From Pilaira anomala (lineage: Eukaryota; Mucoromycota; Mucoromycetes; Mucorales; Mucoraceae): a stretch of DNA of 64,000 bases. The position numbers and the translations under genes are program-made. Below, piece by piece: positions 12,036 to 22,719 of this stretch. The stretch covers positions 464,001 to 528,000 of the forward strand of contig JAIXMQ010000009.1 of NCBI GenBank assembly GCA_025716855.1, given 5' to 3'. Each line of letters starts with the position of its first letter. The stretch's first letter is position 1. The notes under the pieces are model-generated. The model was not told where the DNA came from, made no database searches, and saw only the letters and a program-made list of their open reading frames with translations.

Positions 12036-13325
12036 AAAAATCACATTTAATTCATTAATTCCTTTAAATCATTTTATACATATCGGAACTTTATAATCTT
12101 CTTTTTTGTATTTTACACAATTCCTATTATCTACTTTGTTACATACTTCCGAGCCATTACTGGTTTTTATTACATTTTATCTTATGAAACATAATTACCG
12201 TTTATATAAATAAAAACTAAATCGTTTTTTTTTTCTCTTTACGCAGAAGATTGTTTCTTTATAGAGTGCTTCAAAATTTTTCTCATCGGTTATTGATTTA
12301 AGCAAAATCTCATTTTTTCCGTTTAATATTACTCTAAACAATCAAAAGATATTGAGCTAACTGCTTTTATAGAGTACGCTTTTCACACGAAATATCTGTC
12401 CAATGTATAATTGCAGAGAAGCATGTGATATGGGGATCCCTTATCTTCATTATTTTATCAGTGATCTAAATTAGTAAATAATCCTATTTTTGTAGTATTA
12501 TTTTCCGAATATCTGGAATTTATAGCTGGAAAAAAAAAGAAGATCCTCAATGTAAACAAAGAAGCATTTTCCAGAACAATCGTATGAAACATTATTCCAG
12601 CTTCTCGGTACATGTATGTTATATTTTTATAAAAGATATCGATGAAAAGGAGAGTCTATTTAAATTAAAAACGTTTCACTAAAAACCTATATTAGTGTTA
12701 TATGACTGATTAGTTATACAGTGGCTTCATCCCCACAATCATTTTCCCCGCCCGGATTTTTTATTTGAGTGGACTTTGTTTTATTTATAATAATTGTAGT
12801 ATCTTATGACACTAATTAGAAGGTTTTCTATGGCTTCCACACCACACTACAGCAATAATAAAATGTAGGAATTGGTTTTAAATCAGACTTTTTTTTTTAA
12901 ATAATACTGATAGAATATAGTTGTAATATCTGTTATATCTCATTTATATTCGACGATATACTATCAGTATTTATATGTATATATATATATATGTAATATT
13001 TGATCTAAACGTTGATCTAGTAGTTACTGTTAAATTTTATATATTTTTATAAAGAATACATATGCTTGTCATTGAAGCAGGCCTTTAAAGAAAATTGTTA
13101 CATTAAAATTACCGGCCAACATACTCGTGACAAAAAAGTGATTGTCTGTTGCATGAAAACATGAAAGTTTACTGTTTTATTTAACTATACTCTCTTATTA
13201 GATTATAGTATACAAAGATAAATTAGCTACTGATAACTATATATAAGAAATACATTTTTTTTCTGAAATAACAATATTCAATTTTTTTTTTCTTTTTAGT
13301 TACTTGCATTGAATTACAGTATAAA
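12036..13325. other. AT-rich intergenic region with a short inverted repeat
   Basis: No coding signal was found on either strand. The only structured element is an inverted repeat at about 12903-12971 (AATACTGATAG / CTATCAGTATT), followed by an AT dinucleotide run near 12977-12992. Confidence 0.6.
12903..12971. repeat. Short inverted repeat (11-bp arms)
   Basis: The arms AATACTGATAG and CTATCAGTATT are perfect complements separated by about 47 bases. It may be a hairpin or a small MITE remnant; no target-site duplication was identified. Confidence 0.5.
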
Positions 13326-14075
13326 ATGAGTAAAAGAAAGATCTCAGACTGTGAAGAAGGTAGTAATGTAAATTAGTTATGTTATTCTTGGATTTAAGTA
13401 TATTGATTTCGTAGATGAAGTTTCAGAAAATAAAAATACTGGCATGTATATATATAGTTAAGCTATAGAAAAGGAAACTATCAGGATTAATTTTTTCTTT
13501 TTATCAGAAAATGAAATAAGCGATACTACTCAAGTGCCAAATACTTTCGAGGGCTCAGAACTAAATCCCGATACACTGTTTAATAACTTGAATAAGCTGC
13601 AAAAAGAAATTAATAAATTAATATTATCTGATATCAAATTCAAGTTAGTCGTAGATAGCGTAAGACGCAAACAAGCAGCTAAAAGTAAAAGAGGGCTATT
13701 TTTTATTTTTATAAATTCAAACATCATTTATCAATAACTATTTTTTTTTTATAAAGTACTTGATTTCAGCAAAAAACTATACCAAGAAGAAGAAAGTAAA
13801 AATTTTAACACTAATATTGAAGCTCTAAATCAAGAATCTATTGACATATTTTTATAGAAGTTGGAGTAAATGCTGATATCGAAGCTAAAAAGATTGAAAC
13901 TGACAAGGCTTTTGAAGCTCAAAAGATGGCTATTGTAGCGCTTCAACAATTACTTAAAAAGGCTGAGCATGATATTGCTGTATTAACTAAAGATAACGTA
14001 AGCTTTAAAGCAAAGGCCAAAACTACTACAACTAAAAATTCTACTCTACAAAACAATTCGGCTAAAAAAAAATAA
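13326..14075 (+). CDS. Small coiled-coil protein of unknown function, intron-rich
   Basis: I do not recognise this family. The Met at 13326 opens MSKRKISDCEE; further coding blocks lie at about 13415-13441, 13510-13684 and 13858-14075. Joined, they give roughly 150 residues: an acidic N-terminus, a helical segment (LFNNLNKLQKEINKLILSDI), then a second helical segment (AKKIETDKAFEAQKMAIVAL, LLKKAEHDIAVL) and a Lys/Thr-rich tail ending in AKKK. The second junction only keeps frame if a GC-AG intron is used near 13442. Sequence at 13771-13795 (AKNYTKKKK-like) could be a cryptic exon that is skipped. The exon structure is therefore provisional. Two amphipathic helices suggest a self-associating or partner-binding small protein. 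Confidence 0.45.
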
Positions 14076-14769
14076 GTGGAGCATGTCCCCGTGAATCTTT
14101 AATTACTGATACTTTCAATGGATTCACGTCAAGTGTTATACAATTAATAAATAATAAATGTTTGTTATTCTCTCTCTCTCTCTCTCTTTTTTTTTTTTTT
14201 TTTTTTTTACAAAGTATAGATGGCATTACAAAAAAATATAACGCTGATATTTGTATGTGTAGAAAAAGTGTTCGAGTGTTAATTAATGCTTTCCTATTTG
14301 ACTACTGGTAGAAACGTTAGCTACTCAACGTATCACACATAGTAAATAAATACAGACTCTCTGAATGATCAGTTTGTGTCCTGTCAAAATAAGAATTGTT
14401 TAAAAAAGCAAAAGATTGGTTCAAAATAAGGTGTACATATTTCGGAATTAGACCCTTTTTTAGATAAAAAAAGTTTATTTGTAAACAAATCTGCACTTCA
14501 TATAACTAACATTAATTTTTCCAACATAAAGTTTAATTTAACAGCAAGATGAATACTTGGGTTAATCTTACCGAAAAGAGGACACAAAAACAAAAAAATA
14601 TTAACAAAAGTCACGGACTTTAAACAACATGATTTTATTTGTTTTAAATAAAAGAGTTATAATGTATACGCATGGAAAAGGGAGGGATTGTATGTGTAAT
14701 GGAAATGAAGATGGTACAAGTAGTTTTTTTTTTTAAAAAAAAAAGCGAATAATGAAAATGTAGATTCTT
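14076..14769. other. Intergenic with CT/T tract
   Basis: Convergent spacer between the coiled-coil gene and the secreted DPBB gene. A CT dinucleotide run joined to about 22 T lies at 14169-14210. No gene seen. Confidence 0.6.
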
Positions 14770-15477
14770 TTAGACTTCGTACCAAGTGATCTTTGCAACA
14801 CCAATATTCATATCACCGATAATTTTTTTGAAAAGAATGGGGGTAAGATCAAGATCACCATGGTCACAACCGGGACAAGCATCATTTACAATAGCGTCAA
14901 CAGTACCCTTAGGGCCAGTAATTCTGAGTTTCTTACCACACCAGGGGGATTTTTTACTCATGTTACCGTATTGAGGTGCATTTAAAGCGACAATATAAGA
15001 GTCATCATCTTCTTCAGGTCCACAAGCGCCTTGAGAACCACCTTCACTAGCGGGCTTGAACCAAGTAGCAGTTCCTGTAAAAGATCCACTTGATGAGCTG
15101 CCACCGCTGCTGCTTAATTTGGTAGTAGTAGTCTTTTTTGTAGTAGTAGTCTTTTTTGTAGTAGTCTTTTTTGTAGTTGTAGTAGTGCGTTTTTTTGAAG
15201 AAGTAGTGGTGTATTTCTTGGTAGTGGTTGTGCTTTTTTTGGTGGACTTTTTGGTGCTAGTAGTACTTCTCTTTGAGCTATTAGACTTTCTTTTCTTATC
15301 TTTTCTGTGATGTCTATGACCTCTATTATGCTTTCCTCTCTTTCCTAAACTAACATTGAAAGTGGCAGCATTTTCAATAGGTAATGATAAAGCGTTAGTT
15401 CCTTCAAGAGGTGCCGCGGAAGATAAACCACTAAGGGCAAGAGCAACGATTGTGAATAAAGCAAGAGTACGAGACAT
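14770..15477 (-). CDS. Secreted expansin/RlpA-like double-psi beta-barrel protein with Lys-Thr linker
   Basis: Single exon, 235 residues. The N-terminus (MSRTLALFTIVALALSGLSS) is a signal peptide with cleavage expected near AAP. A basic stretch (KHNRGHRHHRKDKKRK) is followed by a low-complexity linker of KKTTT/KKSTT repeats (about residues 65-120). The C-terminal half is a barwin/RlpA-like barrel: GTATWFKP, GACG, VALNAPQYGN, WCGKKLRITG, VDAIVNDACPGCDHGDLDLT and an IGVAKITWYEV end. The four cysteines and the DACPGC..DLDL motif match small fungal DPBB proteins (cell-wall-loosening, protease-inhibitor or plant-interaction roles). No catalytic activity can be claimed. The basic linker could bind wall polyanions, which is inference. 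Confidence 0.85.
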   Translation of the reverse strand: MSRTLALFTIVALALSGLSSAAPLEGTNALSLPIENAATFNVSLGKRGKHNRGHRHHRKDKKRKSNSSKRSTTSTKKSTKKSTTTTKKYTTTSSKKRTTTTTKKTTTKKTTTTKKTTTTKLSSSGGSSSSGSFTGTATWFKPASEGGSQGACGPEEDDDSYIVALNAPQYGNMSKKSPWCGKKLRITGPKGTVDAIVNDACPGCDHGDLDLTPILFKKIIGDMNIGVAKITWYEV

Positions 15478-15581
15478 TTTTGTAATGATTGGAAATAGTT
15501 AAACGGCCAGCGTTAAATAAGAAGAAGATGAGATGGAAGAAATGATAATGATTTTGAATTGAAGACGTGAATTGCTCTATA

Positions 15582-15587
15582 TTTATA
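15582..15587 (-). promoter_or_regulatory. TATA box of the DPBB gene
   Basis: On the minus strand TATAAATATAG lies about 105 bases upstream of the ATG at 15477. Confidence 0.45.
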
Positions 15588-17061
15588 GGTTTCGTTGAAT
15601 AAGGAGGCTTCTGGCCTTTTTTTTTTTTTTTTTGTAACAGAACACGAACTTTTTCTTTTTATTAGAACGGAGAATTGACTAATTTATTCTACCAATTATC
15701 AAAAACTGCACGTAAAAAAAGGTTTTTGAGCACCCAGGTTCAAGCAAAGTTCGATCATTCGTTCCGCTTTTTAATTAATTAAGCTTTGACCAAGTTCTTT
15801 TTTTTTTTGTAAACAATAGTACATAAAACAAGTAATATATTTTAAAAATATCCTCATTTCAGCATAAACATTACTGTTAAAGTATTATTTATAACTAAAA
15901 TGTTGAATTTGCATAATTATTATAGGTATACTTCAACAAAGAAAACAAACATATGCTTCTTTTATTTCTATAAACGTAAGTTTGCTGGATAGGGGGAAGG
16001 GCCCGTAATTTTATTATAATCTCCGCAGACTTTGAAACGACCAAAGTGGGTTCAATTGAGTTAAAAGACAAAAAAAAAATCGTGGTACTTGTAAAAGGAC
16101 AATAACCAATTGAATTGAATATTTATTCTACTAATTGCTAAAAGTTCTTATTAGGCGATGCTTTATAATTGTCCAGATTCTATATTTATTATTATTGAAA
16201 ATCCTGATCAGCTCATGGATTTATATTAACGCATTTTGGTGTTACTTATCCAATTTGTGCTACTTCCCATATAAAGCTGTATTCTATCTTTTAGGGGTAA
16301 AAAAAAAAAAAAAAATGCCAGATTTATTTAAATGAAAAGAAAAGAATCACAATACAGTTTCCGACCTTAAAAAAAAAATTGAACGGAGGAGTCGTGCGAA
16401 CCGCTGTTCATAGTTTTGGAACGAGAACCGTGAGCATAACAATTTAACTTATTAATAAGTAACGTGATGATGAATGTCTTGGATAAGATTTATCTTTGTA
16501 CCTGTTAACACCAGGAATGATTTATTGAGAAAAATGAGGCTTCAAACATCTGTGTACCTTTCCAAGTAATAAATTTATTTATTTTAAATATATTGACAGT
16601 TCCCCAAGTCATTTTTTTTTTTTGTTACCTGCGATATGTCATAATACTATATAAAAATTAATGAAATCGTATTCGGAAGAACGTCAAAGGCAAATATTCT
16701 AGTCCTCCTAATTCTTTTTAACAGAAGAAGTACACTCGTACTATATAGTATTCGAGATCTTTTTATTCAAAAGTCTTTACTTTCCGATTGTATTACGGTA
16801 ACACTTTGACACAACCATCCGACTACTTACCAACAGGGATGAAACCACGGCATAAATTTTAAATATGTAAGATGCAATTGCTGATGGGGTACATGTTATC
16901 CTGTCACAAAAAGAAACAATAATAAAGTGATAAATCGTATTCATAACGGTCAACCTAGAGATTTAATGCCTATCGTTGACCATAGCAACATGAATTGCTT
17001 AACATATTTGAGCGCAAGATAGTTTCGTTTTTTATTACTAATTATTGAACATATAACTTCA

Positions 17062-17440
17062 TTGTTAGTAATGTTTCTAATCTTAAGTGTAACAGTATTT
17101 CAACTATTGCGGAAGTCCTCTTTAGGTGGCCCTTTGCGTTCGCTTGTGGCATCGATAGCCATCTTAGTAGTGGCACTTAAAAGTTCCCTCACTCATGCAA
17201 AACCATTCTTCGGACATAAGATTCGGATAGCAACAAATGGAGTTGGTACAGAAAATGTGCGACGTAGCGAAGCAGCCAATACCCATGGATACCGTCACTG
17301 ATGTGTCAACAATAATTAATAATCCATTGAGGACTGCCTGAGGCAAATCCAAAGTGCCCTGATTAACATTCTTCTCAATGGAAGAGAGAGCAAAGCTAGG
17401 TACTCAGATTCTAGGTCCTGCTTTCATGACAATGGCAATT
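17062..17440. pseudogene. Possible decayed coding segment, family unknown
   Basis: This stretch is visibly less AT-rich than its flanks and stays open for long runs on both strands. The plus strand reads MFLILSVTVFQLLRKSSLGG and onward for 79 codons. The minus strand reads SFALSSIEKNVNQGTLDLPQ and onward to a stop at 17164, with an in-frame TGA just upstream. Neither frame could be placed in a family. It may be an eroded gene or transposon fragment. Confidence 0.25.
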
Positions 17441-18917
17441 GTACTTTTTTTTTTATATAGACAAATGAAACTTTCGGGATCAAAAATATATGGCTGTTTG
17501 ATTTGTCGAAATACTGACTTGATCTGTGTAATTGAACAAAAATAAAATCAAGGGAACTTTTTGTATTGCCATCTTTAATTGGATGCAACACTTTAGAACG
17601 GGGCCTTTTCTTTGGTGTTATCATAATCTGAATTGGTCAATTGTGTCTTTCATATGTACTTTTTTAATACAATAAATATTTTATTCTCAAAGGTTTGAAA
17701 GAAAACTTGATAGCTTATTTTTACTTTTAGAAGCACATATTTGTTGCAATGTCAAAGGAATCGAGTTTTTTTTTTCTTTTAGTTATGCTAAATGCAAGCG
17801 ATTAAGCGAAAACTTTTTCTAAACGGAGATACGGCGTATTTAGTGTAAATAATGAGTTTTGATGCTGATCGTTCCGAGAAACTTTCTCGTATGGAGGTCT
17901 AAGAAGTAAAATACTATTGAACTGACATACTACCCTCCGTATTTAGAATATAAAAAACGTAATTGTTTCCTCTATTTATCTCTCTTTAAGCTTTTTAGTC
18001 TTTTTTTCTTTCTGAATTTAAGGATGCACTGTGCTCCAAATAACCATGTTTTTAATGTAAGATTATACCAAGTGAGATTAGTTATCGAAAATAACAATGC
18101 AATCGGGATCAATCACATTGTCATACTTGACAGCTAAAAAAGTTTTTCGCATTACTCTAGGTCCAGACTTTTTGTTTTTGAAGTCCAAATTTTTTTTATC
18201 GATCAAGCTAAAGCGACTGAGTCTATACATTGTGGCCCTTTTATTTAAACTTTCGATATATTAGATAATCTTTTTTAATGGCTTGAAATAAGGAAAATTA
18301 TTGTAAAACAGATGTAAGCTCATTCTAAATACCATAGTAGACATTTTAATAACATTTTTACTTATCAATGCCAGCACATCCATCAATGAAGCTAAGCAAT
18401 ATAAATTTTGGCAAGCATTAAACATTACTTTATTTAAATCCGTGACATTTTAATTCTTGGAGCTATTGATGCATAATCTTAGCAATTAGTATGAAGCTTA
18501 AGAAAGTATAATAACTCATTATGTGAACCAAATAAGAATGTTTGTTTAATGTATTGTACATACAGCGTTTACTTCGTGTCCTATTTCGTAAAATGTATAT
18601 TGATATCAATGGCCATATCGATAAGAATAAATATTCCGTGCATATTCCTCGAGAAGTTGAAGCATTAGCGCCATATATGCAATTAAACATGCAGTTTTTA
18701 TATGTCAAAAATAAACTTTTAATTTAAAAAAGAGCCCGCCTAAAGTAGGTTGGTGATTCCAATGCATCTATTCGGCAATGCGATAAATGAGAGAGCAGAT
18801 TGATTGTGTTCAATTAGGAAAAAAGCAGTCATCATTGATGTAGACACCAAAAAGAACTTCGTGGGCTCATTTGTTTGAAAGTACTTGTTGTAGTTCAAAA
18901 ACAACATTAACAAAAAG

Positions 18918-20168
18918 ATGGATTCCGGAACTGCCCAGAAAAACTGGGAGCTGGAGAATAATATAACTACAATAGATCCTTCACAAGATCAAATATATTA
19001 CTACGACGCTCAACAAGATAAAGAAAACGTTGCTTTAAAGCCTTGGAAAAATGAGTTAGTACTTGACACCTTATTGAATCTTGACACATACTCATTCTAT
19101 TGTTAAATCTATAGCCCTCATTATTTTAAGCACGTCAAAATTTCTGCTATTGCACTTATTAAAATGGTACGTGTTATAAATAATGTTTTTTTCAGAGATG
19201 GTTAGAATAAATAATCGCGTGTACTAGGTTATGCATGCTCGTTCAGGTGGTAACATTGAAATTATGGGGTTAATGCAAGGTAAGATTCAAGGAGATACCA
19301 TGTATGTTATGGATAGCTTCGCGCTTCCTGTAGAAGGAACGGAAACTAGAGTAAACGCGCAAAATGAAGCATACGAGTATATGGTATCCTATATTGAGAA
19401 ATCCAAAGAGGTAAATATTGGATAAACACGTTATTTCGAAAAAAAAAAGATACGCATTGACATGTAAGCATAGGTTGGAAGATTAGAGAATGTATTGGGA
19501 TGGTACCATTCTCATCCTGGTTATGGTTGTTGGTTATCAGGAATTGATGTTAATACACAAATGTTGAATCAACAATATCAAGAGCCATTTGTGGCAGTTG
19601 TGATTGACCCTAATCGTACAATGTCCGCAGGTAAAGTCGAGATTGGTGCATTTAGAACTTTTCCTGCCGGGTATAAACCACCAGATGAAGGACCATCTGA
19701 ATATCAAACTATACCCCTCAACAAAATTGAAGATTTCGGTGTTCATGCTAAATCATATTATTCCCTTGAAGTTTCTCATTTCAAATCAACTTTGGATACT
19801 CAACTTTTGGAAGTATTGTGGAACAAATATTGGGTGAATACTTTATCTCAATCTCCTCTCTTAACAGTAAGTGATCGATATATGTCTTTTTTATTTTTAT
19901 TTTACTTGCATATATTAACTTTAAAATCATAATTTAGAATCGAGAATATTCTACCAGACAAATGGCTGATCTTGCTCAAAAGTTAAGCAAGACAAATGAA
20001 AGTATGACTGGACGTATGGGAGGTTATTACGGTGACAGAAAAAAGAACGATGAAAGTCAGCTTAGTAAAGTTACAAAGGATAGCTCCAAGATTACTGTTG
20101 AAGCTGTTCATGGATTGCTCTCTCAGGTTTTAAAAGATCAGGTTTTTAATAATCCAAGAGATGAATAA
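18918..20168 (+). CDS. CSN5: COP9 signalosome subunit 5, JAMM deneddylase
   Basis: Exons 18918-19054, 19115-19166, 19228-19410, 19474-19866 and 19938-20168 give 331 residues. CSN5 is the zinc isopeptidase that removes Nedd8/Rub1 from cullins. The MPN+ domain carries the full JAMM site: Glu at about residue 74 (GGNIEIMG) and [14 protein letters not shown] with His136, His138 and Asp149. Other family marks are [57 protein letters not shown] then FRTFP, and a C-terminal helical region with [11 protein letters not shown]. All catalytic residues are present, so an active enzyme is expected when assembled. The start gives the conserved acidic N-terminal segment. Confidence 0.96.
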
Positions 20169-21039
20169 GTATTAAATATGCAATTGCTGTAAAATATAAT
20201 AAAAATAGTTTTTAAATTCGCTTGAAAATTTTGGCCAGTGTCAACCCCTTTGCAGAGCTATGGATACATCTTATTAGCACCACAAAGACTTTAACCCTTA
20301 TTAGGTCTTTAGTTGAATTAAATGTTGAATTTTAGTTACCCTTTTTCTACCGATGTACATAACTATAATAATAATAATAATAAATATAATAAAGATTAAA
20401 ACTTTATGCGAGAAAACGGAATCACAGTTTTTGTAGACCGAGTATATTTTGTACATGTAAAATCATAAATCCATATTTGAAATACATAAAAAGATGCACC
20501 TTTAAATTCTTCATTGTTTAATAGTTAACATTAAGGGACTACTTTGATGAAAAAGTATTGGGCCCTCAATTCCATTTGTTTTGTTTCTGGATGGTTTTGT
20601 TCAGCCAATTAAAAAAGAAACTTTATAAATAATATTAAAAACGATCTTTTAAAGCGTAGGTGTAGGGGCAAATTAACCTCCAAAATAATTCCAGTTCTTC
20701 AAGATATTGGGTGCGCTCAAGTACCTTTCGGTCTCCAAATTAGCTTAGTACATTTTAACCATTCTAGGAGTTTGAAAGATTTTCGAAAGGTACTTGAGCG
20801 CACCCTATATCTACTTATTTGGACACGTCTCCATATTTAGCTTAGTATATTTTAACCATTCTAAGAGTTTGAAATATTGTCGAAAGCATCTTGAGCGCAC
20901 CCAATAACCAGCTTCCACAACTCTCTATTCTTTTTTTTTAGAAAGCATAGTCACAATGTGCTGAGGTCTACGCGTCTTAAAGTAAATTTTTTTCTCTCTC
21001 TCTTCCTCACTTATTTATCTACTTTTATACATTTTCAAA
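20169..21039. other. Intergenic holding a mariner-like MITE
   Basis: Apart from the MITE at 20707-20904, this region is AT-rich sequence without a gene. A TAA-type microsatellite lies near 20361-20384. A CT-rich leader precedes the ATG at 21040. Confidence 0.65.
20707..20904. mobile_element. Mariner-like MITE with a duplicated right end
   Basis: The 198-bp element starts TTGGGTGCGCTCAAG and ends with the inverted complement CTTGAGCGCACCCAA, flanked on both sides by TA, as expected for Tc1/mariner insertion. Inside, a second copy of the right end (CGAAAGGTACTTGAGCGCAC ending at about 20809) pairs even better with the left terminus. The segments at about 20735-20809 and 20830-20904 are diverged direct repeats (both carry TTAGCTTAGTA and TTTTAACCATTCTA). 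No transposase is encoded. Confidence 0.75.
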
Positions 21040-21692
21040 ATGAACAACGATTCCATGACCATCAACAATTACATTGCTTACGAAAGACGCGAAAATCAAG
21101 AAGATCAACAAACCCAACAACAACCTGATGCTGCTGAATTAGCAGAAAAATTGTACCAACAGGCTTCAACAGCCAAAGGAAGTAAAGTTAAAAAAAAAAA
21201 TATTATTTTTATTCATCTCTTAACTCCTCTCTCACATTAGATCAAAAATTGTTGGTTAATGCCCTGGATTTATTCTTTAAAAAAATCCAAATGGGCGTCA
21301 CCCTTCCTAACAAATCTGGCCAAGTCTTTTTAGCTGTAAAAAAAGACAATGAGATTGTCCATGTCGGTAGAAACATGGACATAATTGAGGAAGGCGATGA
21401 TGACGGTAATATTATTTTTATTTTTATTTTTTTTTTATTTTTACTTAATTTTTTTTTTTTAGCCGTCTTGCCTTGAGGACCTATTAAACCTGCACGTTTT
21501 GGAAAAATCTGCAATGTAAGTCCTGATGAGATCAAGCTTCGTATTGACGACTACCAAGTTGTTGATACCGACCTTTATCAGGCAAAAGCGATGAGTACCT
21601 TGACGTGCGAAGCGGTATTAGAATCTTTGAAACAAGACGTCGTCACATACCACAACATAAAACAAAAAAACCAAAAAAAAAAATGCAGATAA
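21040..21692 (+). CDS. Small protein of unknown family, interrupted by an in-frame TGA
   Basis: Not recognised. Exons 21040-21181, 21241-21405 and from 21463 keep frame. The N-terminus is polar and Q-rich (NQEDQQTQQQPDAAELAEKL), followed by a compact domain (LLVNALDLFFKKIQMGVTLP, SGQVFLAVKKDNEIVHVGRN, MDIIEEGDDD). After AVLP the frame meets TGA at 21474-21476, giving 106 residues. The same frame then stays open for 71 codons (GPIKPARFGKICNVSPDEIK, LRIDDYQVVDTDLYQAKAMS) to TAA at 21690. That continuation looks coding in composition. Either the gene is truncated by a nonsense change, or a different splice removes the TGA. It lies just downstream of a MITE. Confidence 0.4.
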
Positions 21693-21786
21693 AATAGAAT
21701 GTTGTAAAGATATGCATACATGTCTTTACAACATTCATGTAAAACTCAAAAACATTCAAAAAACAAAAAAAACAATAAAAAAAATC

Positions 21787-22117
21787 ATGTCAGCCGTAAG
21801 TTTTTTTTTTTTTTTTTTTTTTTTTTATTCTATAAACAACTTAATCATTTGTATAGGATCCTACCATGCTCATTTCGAAGTCCATTCAAAGACAAAGCAA
21901 ATCCGTCTTTGAGTGGATGAACAAAATGCCAATGATGTGCATGGTTCTCCCTGAGGTTGTTTCAGTCACAAAAATACTGCAAAACAAAATAACAAAAAAA
22001 GAAAAATTACACGTCTGGAACAACCTCTCGGTTAATAGATTGGCTGACGCAATCAATGAAAACCCAAAATATAAAAATTTCACAAAAAAAATAAAAAACA
22101 ATAAAGAATATATTTAA
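21787..22117 (+). CDS. Small basic protein of unknown function with a three-codon first exon
   Basis: Not recognised. Exon 1 is ATG TCA GCC (21787-21795) before a GTAAGT donor and a long T tract; exon 2 is 21857-22117, giving 89 residues. The product starts MSADPTMLISKSIQRQSKS, has a central hydrophobic stretch (FEWMNKMPMMCMVLPEVVSV) and a Lys/Asn-rich tail. A start at the Met inside exon 2 (21866) is equally possible. The position directly behind the interrupted gene at 21040 suggests that the two may belong to one small accessory locus. Confidence 0.4.
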
Positions 22118-22578
22118 AAAAAAAAAAAAAAACTTCATTCCTTTTCACATGTCGTGATATAAGTAAAAATTATACATATTCTAGTGTCATGTTAATATTT
22201 TAATGTTAAGTAAAGCTTCAATCCTAGTTTGATGATTTTCTTTGTTATAACAACAAGAAAAATAGTGTTGATCTCATTTTATCAATCACATTAAAAACGA
22301 CCATTGTCATTGTCGCGCAGAAACGATTCTATAGTCTCTAAAAAAGTACATGTATTTTTTTTTTTTATGCAGAAAAAAAGTTTCATGGTTGAAATTGAGA
22401 GTGAGCGTAGGAGCAGCAACAGAAGTAATACAATCCAATGCATTCTCTTGCGATACTTTTTCATCTATATAGTTGATTTTCAACTTGCAATAATCGAAGC
22501 AATAAAATCCAATGCAATAACGATACCTTTTAACAGTTTATTTTGAGTTCAGAGAAATCGATAACATACCAAAAGTGT

Positions 22579-22719
22579 ACCTTAAGATTTTTTCAAAAAC
22601 TATAAATATGGATATATCTCGGCATTACAAACATTTTAGATCATTGACTTCTAGTAGTATACAATGTTTGTAATGCCAAGATATATCCACATTTATAATT
22701 TTTGAAAAAATCTTAAGGT
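22579..22719. repeat. Long inverted repeat, MITE-like (about 57-bp arms)
   Basis: The left arm begins ACCTTAAGATTTTTTCAAAA and the right arm is its near-perfect complement ending TTTTGAAAAAATCTTAAGGT. The arms continue inward through GGATATATCTCGGCATTACA with very few mismatches, around a spacer of about 27 bases. The whole unit is 141 bp and non-coding. No clear target-site duplication was seen. Such a structure fits a small MITE or a hairpin-RNA source. Confidence 0.75.

Larger units (their letters stand above)
15478..18917. other. Long gene-poor region
   Basis: Mostly AT-rich sequence with T/A runs. The only coding-like stretch is the possible decayed segment at about 17062-17440 (listed separately). 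The other open frames here are short, lack family signals and show no splice partners. Confidence 0.55.

Noticed and set aside
15056..15310. Val/Phe-rich plus-strand frame
   Set aside because: Shadow of the Lys-Thr repeat of the DPBB gene.
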